64,000 bases of DNA from Antedon mediterranea (lineage: Eukaryota > Echinodermata > Crinoidea > Comatulida > Antedonidae), in contig NC_092674.1 of NCBI RefSeq assembly GCF_964355755.1, positions 6,763,001 through 6,827,000 of the forward strand, in the 5' to 3' direction. The notes beneath the pieces were generated by a model that was not told where the DNA came from, made no database searches, and saw nothing but the letters and a program-made list of their open reading frames with translations. Shown piece by piece: positions 57,801 to 61,042 of the stretch (position 1 is its first letter; each line of letters starts with the position of its first letter). The position numbers and the translations under genes are program-made.

Positions 57801-60292
57801 GTCACGTTTTCCACTATCATTGCTGTTTATGTGTGCTTGAAAAGAGGTGGGTTGGACCGCGAATCACCTTCGGATTCGTCTTATGCCCAATTTGTAAGGT
57901 ATGTACTCAAATAATTCATTCATTGTGCTTTCTGCAAGTTTAACTTATTTATTTGTTTGTTTGTTTGTTTTATCTTTATACTGGGTGACCTCTTCAGTCA
58001 AAGACTGATCTCCCAGAGGGCCCAGTTGGTGATCAGTGGCTGTGATGTACTAATACACCGGGGTAACCCCCTACTTGTCTGGAAAGATGTACTAGGTTCT
58101 TTAAAGTGCACACGAGCAAGTTATGTACACTGGACCTACGGTTTATAGTCCTTATCCGAGAAGACTCATTCTACCACCAGAACCATGGAGTGAGTGAGCC
58201 TCGAACCCCTGCCGATGTTATGGCTACGTGATTACGGTTCCACTGTCTTAACCGCTCGGCCACTCACTCCCTAAGATGTTCAAAATGTTCAATGGATTTC
58301 TTTACAGCTCCCTAATGTTTGTATTGTGTTATATGGAACTGTGTTTTTGTGATTTACGTTAATCAACTTCCAAACCTATATTGCTTTATAATATGTTTCA
58401 AAAATCAAGTTTTCCACTGGCAATGTGTCGTATATAAACCTCCTTTGTCTGGAGAGAAATTTTGATTTATAAATATTTGTACTGTATAACCATTTTTCAG
58501 GTTGACATAGAAAACAAAATGTTAGAATCTATACTAGAACCAATCAAATCCCTGAAGCAAGATGTGAAGCGGAAAGCCCTGATGCGATTGGAGTATGAAG
58601 GTCTGAACAAATGTGAAGCCATTACAACACCAGGAGCTCGTTTCCATCATGATCCTGCTGGCTTTGCCATCAACAGATATGCCTACTATGTTTGCTTCAA
58701 GTGTAAGAAGGCCTACTATGGTGGTGAGGCAAGATGTGATGAGGGTGGAGCCCAGGAGTATGACCCTGCTGAACTTGTTTGTGGTGGATGCTCAGATGTA
58801 TCAAGGGCTCAGGTAATGCTTGCATTTATGTTTTATTGCCCACATCTCTTTATAATTATTGCATTTGATACTCAGTACTTCACAGAATGTTTTCACTGGT
58901 GTTGTATAATACCCCTTTCACACCAAAAGCAAAACGTTGACACCCCGCTGTTTGGTGTGAAAGGTAAAATCAAGCAACTCCGGAGTTTAAAACTGCGGGG
59001 TTGAACAGCTGAACATTCTCCGGAGAGCGAACTGCGGGGACACCCCGGTGTTTTGGTGTGAAAGGTACCAACATCAAACTCCGGAGTGTTTCGGGTCAAA
59101 AGGTCATCCTCACACGATCACTCATTGCTTTAGTTTTATTTCAAAATACTTTAAATATTTGTACAAAATATATAGCGGGTTTAAAAAATAATAAGTAGTA
59201 TCAATAAAACATTATATTACTTCTGAGACTTTTGAAAGTAATTATTAAATTAGAAATATTGTTAATTAAAATTATTCTAATGATCGTCGCTATGTAAACA
59301 ACAAAAAATAGAGGGCGACATACAATTTTATTTCATTATCCCCGGTGTTGCTAGGTTGGTGTGAAAGGGGTACCTCCGGAGTTTCTCGACGTTTTGAATG
59401 GTCATAAACCCCGGGGTGTCTCCGGAGACACTCCAGAGTTTTGGTGTGAAAGGGGTATAAGAAAGTTAATAAAAAAATAATTAAGCATTTCCTTTCCCCC
59501 TTCTTTACCTCAAATTCAAATTTTGATATATAATACCAGCCTCATGCTTCCTGTCTTGACATAGGAGATAAGCCCCTTTCTTTCTTTGTTGTACATACGT
59601 ATAGTGGTAATTTAAGAAGTTACTATGCATTAAAAATATCATTAATTTTTGTCCATAAGGAAACAGTAAAATAGCTCTAAAGCTCATACCAATATATTTA
59701 CAAAACAAAATCAATAAAAAGTATAAAACAAAAAATGTCACCATAATAATCATAATATTGTAAAATTAGTATTGTTAAACTTATAATCCAGAAAACTTGC
59801 AAGTACAAAATGGCTTTATTGTTCAATTCAAAAGTGATTTTTATTTTCCTTTATTCAAGATGTGCCCCAAACATGGGACAGACTTCCTGGAATACAAGTG
59901 TCGTTATTGTTGTTCTGTTGCTGTGTTCTTTTGTTTTGGTACCACTCATTTCTGCAATGCTTGTCATGATGATTTCCAGAGAATAACAACTATTGGTAAA
60001 CAAGAACTGCCTAGATGCCCTGCAGGTAAATATACTGAAGTTAATCTAGGCCTATGGTTTGTGAAAACTTTAAAAACCAGTTCATATAAAATATGTGCAC
60101 ATTTTTGTGATGAGTAGGGGTTACCCCAGTGTGCTGGTTCAAATACATTGTCAATATACATTTTTTTTTTAAACAGGTCCAAAGATCACACAAATGGAAG
60201 GAGATGAGTGCCCTCTACATGTCGACCACCCGCCTACAGGCGAGGAGTTTGCTCTTGGCTGTGGTGTCTGCAGAAATGCCCATACATTTTGA
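13690..60292 (+). CDS. MYCBP2: MYCBP2 (PAM/Highwire/RPM-1) RING-Cys-relay E3 ubiquitin ligase, complete, 69 coding exons
   Basis: Sixty-nine exons join with consistent phases into about 4455 codons ending in the conserved CRNAHTF and TGA at 60290-60292. All introns are GT-AG except intron 14, which is GC-AG. Start: ATG 13690 is the first in-frame Met after an in-frame TGA at 13642-13644; the N-terminus is not conserved with vertebrates, so this is inferred. Known biology of the family: a very large neuronal E3 that controls synapse growth and axon integrity, with F-box partner FBXO45, and that esterifies ubiquitin onto threonine through two relay cysteines. The gene is in single copy in the window, with introns full of MITEs and SINEs. 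Exon groups are given as separate entries. Confidence 0.97.
15032..15057. repeat. Terminal fragment of the CTCTGTCTACACTATC MITE in intron 3
   Basis: Only agctctgtctacactatcaa and a few more bases are present, six bases after the exon 3 donor. Either an abortive fragment or a copy that lost the rest. Confidence 0.6.
16304..19634 (+). CDS. MYCBP2: MYCBP2 exons 6-11: start of the RCC1-like region
   Basis: Exons 16304-16430, 17097-17209, 17757-17919, 18508-18575, 18993-19140, 19558-19634 encode residues 249-480. Exon 6 has [18 protein letters not shown]. Exons 7-8 have the first blade-like unit, [19 protein letters not shown]. Exon 9 (68 nt) lies just after a 22-bp minisatellite. This part is the least conserved of the RCC1-like domain but keeps the vertebrate order. 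Confidence 0.9.
16803..16975. mobile_element. Short MITE in intron 6 with CTTTCACACCTG ends
   Basis: The left end ccaggctttcacacctgttc and right end gagcaggtgtgaaaggccct are inverted repeats of about 25 bp. The interior has a further inverted pair (aacgccaatgtttcattttc / gaaacattgacgttcga). No coding capacity. Confidence 0.6.
18222..18485 (+). repeat. 22-bp minisatellite in intron 8
   Basis: Twelve head-to-tail copies of attcattgtaccatactgag plus gt. Most copies differ only at one position (attc versus attt). The array stops 22 bases before the acceptor of exon 9. Confidence 0.95.
19252..19406. mobile_element. GGTTCCCACTAG-family MITE in intron 10, best preserved copy
   Basis: Clear inverted ends: aggcttggttcccactagaa at the left and ctctagtgggaaccaagctt at the right. 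The core matches the copies in the creatine kinase introns. Confidence 0.8.
19937..22250 (+). CDS. MYCBP2: MYCBP2 exons 12-15: RCC1-like repeats and start of the cysteine-rich insert
   Basis: Exons 19937-20141, 20686-20853, 21323-21484, 22070-22250 encode residues 481 to about 719. RCC1-type motifs: [57 protein letters not shown]. Exon 14 ends at a GC donor (gaag|gcaagt). Exon 15 has an acidic stretch, then [20 protein letters not shown], the start of a cysteine-rich loop. In the vertebrate protein this RCC1-like domain is implicated in regulation of membrane targets and adenylyl cyclase. Confidence 0.94.
20159..20290. repeat. ccccttaatagggg tandem/inverted repeat cluster in intron 12
   Basis: Repeated aggagaccccttaatagggg and aatcc units. 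Related stretches occur at about 22863-22930, 42385-42460, 49020-49130 and 62737-62865, so this is a dispersed family whose full element I cannot define. Confidence 0.6.
20869..21038. mobile_element. CTCTGTCTACACTATC MITE, intron 13, copy A
   Basis: Full copy with complementary ends (agctctgtctacactatcaa / gatagtatagacagagct) and TAA on both flanks (20866-20868, 21039-21041). Confidence 0.9.
21118..21261. mobile_element. CTCTGTCTACACTATC MITE, intron 13, copy B
   Basis: Ends ctctgtctacactataaagt and agtttgatagtgtcgacaga; shortened left arm. Lies 80 bp from copy A in the same intron. Confidence 0.85.
21713..22069 (+). mobile_element. tRNA-derived SINE in intron 14, split by a MITE
   Basis: Matches the SINE at 35528-35790: ggtagtcgagtggttatagc (A-box region), caactcccagttcactcggc, ggcggcgtgggaaggaactg, then after the MITE tagtacaatgagctccttac and cattcccctacgttcat. 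The B-box region is partly deleted in this copy. Confidence 0.75.
21868..21995. mobile_element. CTCTGTCTACACTATC MITE inserted in a SINE, intron 14
   Basis: The copy lies between aaggctta and ttagtacaatg; the second SINE copy at 35528 has the uninterrupted aggcttagtacaatg. This shows a duplicated TTA target. Confidence 0.9.
22545..22860 (-). mobile_element. tRNA-related SINE-like repeat in intron 15
   Basis: The plus strand has accaggtacccatttgtaca, ggagagaggcaacataagta and tgccttgcctaaggacacaa-type text, then ttcgatctcacgatc. I recognise this arrangement from memory as a repeat common in marine animal genomes; in the minus orientation the gatcgtgagatcgaa end resembles a B box. Confidence 0.5.
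22948..23050. mobile_element. CTCTGTCTACACTATC MITE, intron 15
   Basis: Starts agctctgtccacactatcaa and ends tatagtgtagacagagc; internal deletion makes it about 100 bp. Confidence 0.85.
23132..25513 (+). CDS. MYCBP2: MYCBP2 exons 16-19: cysteine-rich loop and second RCC1-like block
   Basis: Exons 23132-23361, 23821-24043, 24456-24790, 25366-25513 encode residues about 719-1031. Exon 16 has [20 protein letters not shown], completing a probable zinc-binding loop. Exon 17 has [19 protein letters not shown] then NHGQLGQGD, and exon 18 [20 protein letters not shown] then KGQLGRP, both canonical RCC1 repeats. Exon 17 begins at a tandem acceptor (cagcag), so the first residue Ala may be optional. 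Exon 19 leads into the PHR1 region. Confidence 0.94.
23563..23723. mobile_element. CTCTGTCTACACTATC MITE, intron 16
   Basis: Diverged copy: agctctctctagactatcaa at the left, gttagtttagacagagct at the right, family core between. Confidence 0.85.
24151..24291. mobile_element. CTCTGTCTACACTATC MITE, intron 17
   Basis: agctctgtctacactatcaa at the left with TAA before it; agtttgatagtgtagacaag at the right followed by a TAG. Confidence 0.88.
24839..24994. mobile_element. CTCTGTCTACACTATC MITE, intron 18
   Basis: Full copy with TAA at 24836-24838 and 24995-24997. Confidence 0.9.
25720..27683 (+). CDS. MYCBP2: MYCBP2 exons 20-24: first PHR domain
   Basis: Exons 25720-26015, 26214-26341, 26652-26740, 27069-27203, 27600-27683 encode residues about 1031-1275. 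The PHR beta-sandwich (a fold unique to PAM/Highwire/RPM-1 and BTBD1/2/3/6 proteins) runs from about 1128: [37 protein letters not shown], then [16 protein letters not shown], and [20 protein letters not shown]. It ends with a phase-2 intron after QILYR, at the same place as in the second PHR domain. Confidence 0.96.
27315..27451. mobile_element. CTCTGTCTACACTATC MITE, intron 23
   Basis: gctctgtctacactatcaaa preceded by TAA; right end gttagacagagctt, slightly deleted. Confidence 0.88.
27866..31027 (+). CDS. MYCBP2: MYCBP2 exons 25-30: helical linker between PHR domains
   Basis: Exons 27866-27959, 29134-29326, 29486-29736, 30280-30501, 30689-30778, 30932-31027 encode residues about 1275-1590. 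Conserved stretches include [52 protein letters not shown] and [14 protein letters not shown]. No named domain; probably alpha-helical. Intron 25 holds a 1-kb minisatellite. Confidence 0.92.
28136..29092 (+). repeat. 16-bp minisatellite, about 60 units, in intron 25
   Basis: Units of gtatgttctaactaac (16 bp) run head to tail, grading at the 5' end into more diverged aactgttctaactaa units. Variants cgcatg, cgtatg, ctgacgtatg and ctaaac occur in blocks, and the order cgcatg block, cgtatg, ctaaac, cgtatg block appears twice, indicating duplication of multi-unit segments. The array ends about 40 bases before the acceptor of exon 26. Confidence 0.95.
29780..29830. repeat. (accg)n microsatellite in intron 27
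   Basis: accgaccgaccaaccgaccg followed by acattagtgagctgtacagt. Similar text precedes repeats in other marine invertebrates, from memory. Confidence 0.5.
31317..33076 (+). CDS. MYCBP2: MYCBP2 exons 31-33: second PHR domain
   Basis: Exons 31317-31520, 32337-32462, 32898-33076 encode residues 1591 to about 1760. Motifs: [89 protein letters not shown] then QILYYN. The last intron (phase 2) matches the end of PHR1, which supports an ancient internal duplication of the domain. Confidence 0.96.
31640..31740 (-). repeat. Fragment of the tRNA-derived repeat seen at 57955
   Basis: tatattgggtaacttcttca and ctcccagagggcccatttgt match ctgggtgacctcttcag and ctcccagagggcccagttgg at about 57978-58027. A further fragment is near 36050-36110. 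Confidence 0.5.
31861..31967 (+). repeat. tRNA-like SINE segment in intron 31
   Basis: gtgtagtcgaatggattaga (A-box-like) and gtttgaatcc (B-box-like), then gagagattatttagagggtt, which is shared with 1391-1410. Dispersed SINE-like family. Confidence 0.5.
31975..32230. repeat. Dispersed repeat with tatatggcgc end in intron 31
   Basis: ttatatggcgccctacaaag, agagcgcctaac, then cgttccagatccgcggag and gacagaaaaagcattgtcac. A diverged relative is at 43998-44390 (tatatagcgc, aaagcgctgtac, ttccacaatctagg, gacagaaaaacatttatcgc). The family is not named here. Confidence 0.55.
33351..33522. mobile_element. CTCTGTCTACACTATC MITE, intron 33
   Basis: gccttgtcttcactatcaaa at the left with TAA before; agtttgatagtgtagacagc at the right with TAA after. 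The internal accatatttaagcatagcac block is doubled. Confidence 0.88.
33585..36399 (+). CDS. MYCBP2: MYCBP2 exons 34-38: linker and ZZ-like / beta-rich region
   Basis: Exons 33585-33730, 34233-34333, 34747-34956, 35214-35436, 36281-36399 encode residues about 1760-2026. Highly conserved: [60 protein letters not shown] and [12 protein letters not shown]. The FDQQCGTA...LETASDYV stretch resembles a beta-sandwich of the kind also found in HECT-type E3s and ZZEF1; that assignment is from memory. Confidence 0.93.
35528..35800 (+). mobile_element. tRNA-derived SINE in intron 37
   Basis: gatagccgagtgcttaggac (A box) and caggttcaattcccgac (B box) are spaced as in a tRNA promoter, followed by caactcccagtccactcagc, tgtaaatgagtatc and the body shared with 21713-22069. 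It supplies the uninterrupted target site for the MITE there. Confidence 0.8.
36465..36539. mobile_element. CTCTGTCTACACTATC MITE, intron 38, internally deleted
   Basis: gcctatcaaactttatgtga at the left and aactagtttgatagtgtaga at the right, only 75 bp long; TAA precedes it. Confidence 0.8.
37470..37623. mobile_element. CTCTGTCTACACTATC MITE, intron 38
   Basis: gttctgtgtctacactgtcc at the left, tagtttgatagtatagacag at the right; two copies of the gtagtgatatg block inside. Confidence 0.85.
37636..38720. repeat. 56-bp repeat array, four plus two plus one copies, in intron 38
   Basis: The unit contains ttacattttgaacgaaagta, tttatttgttgataagccca and attttgcagtc. Four tandem copies run from 37636 to about 37880, two more at 38390-38490 and one at about 38675-38720. 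The spacers also share text (ttccacagtgc, acatgatattgaccg, ctttacgcctct), so the whole block is a duplicated larger unit. Confidence 0.8.
39011..39373. mobile_element. 363-bp inverted-repeat element in intron 38
   Basis: The left end aggcccatacactaggacga plus taacgatcgacgata and the right end tatcgtccgtcgttatcgtc plus atagtgtaattgggcct are inverted repeats of about 35 bp. A second inner inverted pair (aatcaaatgacgtcatgat / atcatgacgtcatttgatt) lies at about 39128-39222. Target duplication unclear. Confidence 0.7.
40620..42911 (+). CDS. MYCBP2: MYCBP2 exons 39-43: filamin-type repeat
   Basis: Exons 40620-40933, 41490-41634, 42000-42247, 42588-42703, 42823-42911 encode residues 2027-2330. Exon 39 has [20 protein letters not shown] and [15 protein letters not shown] across the splice. 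Exons 40-42 form a filamin/ABP280 immunoglobulin-like repeat: [19 protein letters not shown], then [20 protein letters not shown] and [11 protein letters not shown]. Exon 39 follows the longest intron of the gene (36400-40619). Confidence 0.93.
41690..41960 (-). repeat. Old copy of the tRNA-derived SINE in intron 40
   Basis: tgtacactggacctccagtt, ccttatccgaaaagacctgt and cactgtcttaaccactgggc match the younger copies at 55900-56190 and 57955-58273, with many substitutions. Confidence 0.6.
43015..45870 (+). CDS. MYCBP2: MYCBP2 exons 44-48: two SH3b-like modules
   Basis: Exons 43015-43131, 43551-43688, 43869-43986, 44900-45024, 45585-45870 encode residues 2331 to about 2592. Module 1 (exons 44-45) reads [47 protein letters not shown]. 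Module 2 (exons 47-48) reads [49 protein letters not shown]. The modules are homologous to each other and each is split by a phase-0 intron just before the DG-W strand. SH3b-like is my structural inference. Exon 46 is a charged linker with poor conservation. Confidence 0.92.
43150..43440. repeat. Dispersed repeat in intron 44, inverted partner in intron 63
   Basis: agcagctggataaaagctgt, gatgatggaccggtaacgtc and taccgctacgtaacacctca are the reverse complement of 56290-56410. A second shared block (gtttgctc, attgtcatt) flanks it. The element type is not recognised. Confidence 0.6.
43998..44390. repeat. Dispersed tatatagcgc repeat in intron 46
   Basis: ggatttatatagcgcttttc, accaaagcgctgtacaatag at the start, and cacaatctaggaccgatgac then gaaaaacatttatcgccaaa further on. 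Relative of 31975-32230. Confidence 0.55.
45127..45254. mobile_element. CTCTGTCTACACTATC MITE, intron 47
   Basis: gctctgtcacactatcaaac preceded by TAA; aatttgatagtgtagacaga then gcc TTA at the right. Confidence 0.88.
45420..45520 (+). pseudogene. Decayed duplicate of the 3' end of MYCBP2 exon 48
   Basis: gtatgccaaccagtaagaca then tcagaggtcgacatttag and tttaatatgcaagtttgtat parallel the true exon and donor at 45796-45890 (ctatgcctaccagtaagaca, tttaatatgcaaggtttgta). The copy has an in-frame stop and has lost one G at the exon/donor junction. It sits in intron 47, about 370 bp upstream of the original. Confidence 0.75.
45995..46440 (+). mobile_element. 5'-truncated LINE 3' end in intron 48
   Basis: The ORF to 46284 encodes the end of a reverse-transcriptase protein: [58 protein letters not shown] short 3' UTR ends in tatcttatcttatcttatct, the short tandem tail typical of CR1/L2/Rex-like elements. 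Same strand as the gene. Confidence 0.85.
46570..48534 (+). CDS. MYCBP2: MYCBP2 exon 49: 1965-nt exon, Ser-rich region and Cys/Gly-rich zinc-binding region
   Basis: A single exon encodes residues about 2592-3247; vertebrates divide this region into several exons. It starts [17 protein letters not shown], then about 200 residues rich in Ser, Arg and Pro ([13 protein letters not shown] and the like), presumably disordered and phosphorylated. Conserved blocks follow: [20 protein letters not shown] then [70 protein letters not shown] then [35 protein letters not shown] and MCDKCKEKY, a probable zinc-binding module. The open frame continues past the donor at 48535 into intron 49. Confidence 0.95.
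48602..48759. mobile_element. CTCTGTCTACACTATC MITE, intron 49
   Basis: Full copy with TAA at 48599-48601 and 48760-48762. It begins 67 bases after the exon 49 donor and happens to be open in the exon 49 frame. Confidence 0.9.
48786..50127 (+). CDS. MYCBP2: MYCBP2 exons 50-53: region before the DOC domain
   Basis: Exons 48786-48956, 49262-49458, 49567-49728, 49813-50127 encode residues about 3247-3528. Conserved: [32 protein letters not shown] then [59 protein letters not shown] and [13 protein letters not shown]. Exon 52 ends in a Lys/Glu-rich low-complexity stretch, as in vertebrates. Confidence 0.93.
50258..51734 (+). CDS. MYCBP2: MYCBP2 exons 54-56: DOC/APC10 domain
   Basis: Exons 50258-50476, 50915-51137, 51589-51734 encode residues 3529-3724. 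The DOC domain is clear from [20 protein letters not shown] (a jelly-roll fold shared with the APC10 subunit of the anaphase-promoting complex), [38 protein letters not shown]. Exon 56 has [20 protein letters not shown] then FGKLLAEDM. Confidence 0.95.
51385..51559. mobile_element. CTCTGTCTACACTATC MITE, intron 55, with inserted ATT repeat
   Basis: Usual ends (actctgtctacactatcaaa / tatagtgtagacagagct). The right arm is interrupted at about 51500 by attattattattattaactt plus tattgcacaacggccag. Confidence 0.85.
51859..53930 (+). CDS. MYCBP2: MYCBP2 exons 57-61: helical region before the RING
   Basis: Exons 51859-52209, 52605-52867, 53061-53166, 53379-53498, 53826-53930 encode residues 3725-4039. 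Strongly conserved: [20 protein letters not shown] then [108 protein letters not shown]. No named domain; probably alpha-helical repeats. Confidence 0.94.
54032..54171. mobile_element. CTCTGTCTACACTATC MITE, intron 61
   Basis: Left end degenerate (cagctctttttacaatatc), right end agtgatagggtagacagagc. It ends 45 bases before the acceptor of exon 62. Confidence 0.82.
54217..54345 (+). CDS. MYCBP2: MYCBP2 exon 62: B-box-like zinc finger
   Basis: Residues 4040-4082 give [20 protein letters not shown] then [20 protein letters not shown], a cysteine/histidine pattern like a B-box finger; all presumed ligands are present. Phase 0 at both ends. The 3' two-thirds of this exon plus its donor site is tandemly repeated three more times in the following intron (54457-54926). 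Confidence 0.95.
54346..55047 (+). repeat. Tandem array of half-exon 62 plus MITE sequence in intron 62
   Basis: A unit of about 194 bp is repeated three times after the true exon. Each holds the 3' 80-85 bp of exon 62 (copies at 54457-54538, 54652-54732, 54844-54926), a gtatgtt donor, and about 105 bp of MITE-derived sequence (tgcctaaatatgttagtgat, atggtagtgatatgacatca). The copies have no AG acceptor just upstream (they follow tccatattat). The array ends with the MITE right end (tttgtgtagacagagctt). Confidence 0.92.
55382..55522. mobile_element. CTCTGTCTACACTATC MITE, intron 62
   Basis: agctctgtctacactatcaa at the left; agtttggtagtgtagacaga at the right. Confidence 0.88.
55575..56716 (+). 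CDS. MYCBP2: MYCBP2 exons 63-64: pre-RING segment
   Basis: Exons 55575-55704 and 56613-56716 encode residues 4083-4160: [20 protein letters not shown] then [20 protein letters not shown], a nearly invariant block, then a Ser-rich piece and [20 protein letters not shown], a further cysteine cluster just N-terminal to the RING. Confidence 0.95.
55744..56195 (-). mobile_element. tatatagcgc direct repeat and tRNA-derived SINE in intron 63
   Basis: Two direct copies of atttatatagcgctatttca plus tgaagatcag (55760 and 55831) are followed by a SINE body (cactggggcaaccccctact, tggacctacggtttatagtc). On the minus strand the 56150-56184 end reads agtggccgagcggttaagac, a tRNA-Leu/Ser-like A-box region, with a ggttcgaggctc B-box-like stretch further on. 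Non-functional as a tRNA. Confidence 0.7.
56275..56512. repeat. Dispersed repeat in intron 63, inverted relative of 43150-43440
   Basis: gaggtgttacgtagcggtag, acgttaccggtccatcgtct and agcagcttttatccagctgc; reverse complement of the intron 44 copy. Confidence 0.6.
57023..57898 (+). CDS. MYCBP2: MYCBP2 exons 65-66: RING domain
   Basis: Exons 57023-57208 and 57791-57898 encode residues 4161-4258. The RING reads [19 protein letters not shown] across the splice into [12 protein letters not shown] and then [12 protein letters not shown], with all eight presumed zinc ligands. It recruits the E2-ubiquitin conjugate. The 582-nt intron inside the RING carries a full MITE copy (57538-57697). Confidence 0.97.
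57538..57697. mobile_element. CTCTGTCTACACTATC MITE, intron 65 (within the RING-coding exons)
   Basis: Full copy with TAA at 57535-57537 and 57698-57700. Confidence 0.9.
57955..58273 (-). mobile_element. tRNA-derived SINE in intron 66
   Basis: Same family as 55900-56190, about 90 percent alike by eye. On the minus strand it begins gtggccgagcggttaagaca and carries aggggttcgaggctc, matching type-2 (Leu/Ser-like) tRNA promoter boxes; the body includes agtacatctttccagacaag. Confidence 0.75.
58501..60292 (+). CDS. MYCBP2: MYCBP2 exons 67-69: tandem-cysteine catalytic domain and C-terminus
   Basis: Exons 58501-58812, 59860-60025, 60177-60292 encode residues 4259-4455. Aligning the conserved C-terminus with the human protein, the two relay cysteines (human C4520 and C4572 in the 4640-residue numbering) correspond to Cys about 4337 in [10 protein letters not shown] (codon 58735-58737) and Cys about 4387 in [12 protein letters not shown] (codon 59932-59934). 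Both are present, so the ubiquitin relay should be functional. Other zinc-ligand cysteines ([29 protein letters not shown]) are kept. The protein ends [11 protein letters not shown], identical to vertebrates. Confidence 0.97.
58910..59457. mobile_element. 548-bp MITE with TACCCCTTTCACACC ends, intron 67
   Basis: The ends tacccctttcacaccaaaag and ttttggtgtgaaaggggta are inverted repeats. TAA flanks both sides (58907-58909, 59458-59460), a 3-bp target duplication as in PIF/Harbinger elements. The subterminal region repeats ctccggagt and accccggtgtt motifs. No transposase. Confidence 0.8.
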
Positions 60293-61001
60293 GCACCAAT
60301 CTGCAACTGATGGCATACCCATACTGTTAGGCCAACCGATGAGGTGCAATAATCCAGGACATGATCTGGTAACCACTACAGGAATCAAGAGCTGCTGAAT
60401 GAAGTCCTTACATAAAGTCATGACTTCCAAAGCAACAAATTGGCAGTCTTCAATTGAAGTGGTTTTAGTTGATTTCAATTCAATAATGACCACTAAAGCA
60501 ATCCTTTTTGATTTCGCTTTCATGTGTTGCATATGCAATTTAGTAATTGACATTTGGTATGTAAAAACACTAACCAATATTACAACAATTGAAATGTGTG
60601 ACAAAACACCAGGATGGAGTTGATTTTAAGGAAACTATAAATTAATGTTAGTTAATTCTGACTTTTTATGATTCCTGTTCAAGTTTAATATTCACAAAAG
60701 CCAATTCCTGTGTTCCATCAAAAAAAATTGTATCAAAACATACATTGATTATTTTGTATGTGTTAATGTTTTTTTTCTCGATATTAATGCTTGGCCAAAT
60801 GTTTTTTTTTAAATTTTCATCAATTTTTGTTCAGAGCCAAATATATTGATGAAATTGGGTTCTTATTTTGAGGCTGATCAATGCATAATTGGAATATTTG
60901 TTAAATTCTTATTGTATTTTTCCATTTCATTTCCATTTTTAATATTCACTGAAATTTTTATTTTTATATATAAATATGGTTAAATACTAATATTTCTATT
61001 G

Positions 61002-61042
<41 letters not shown>

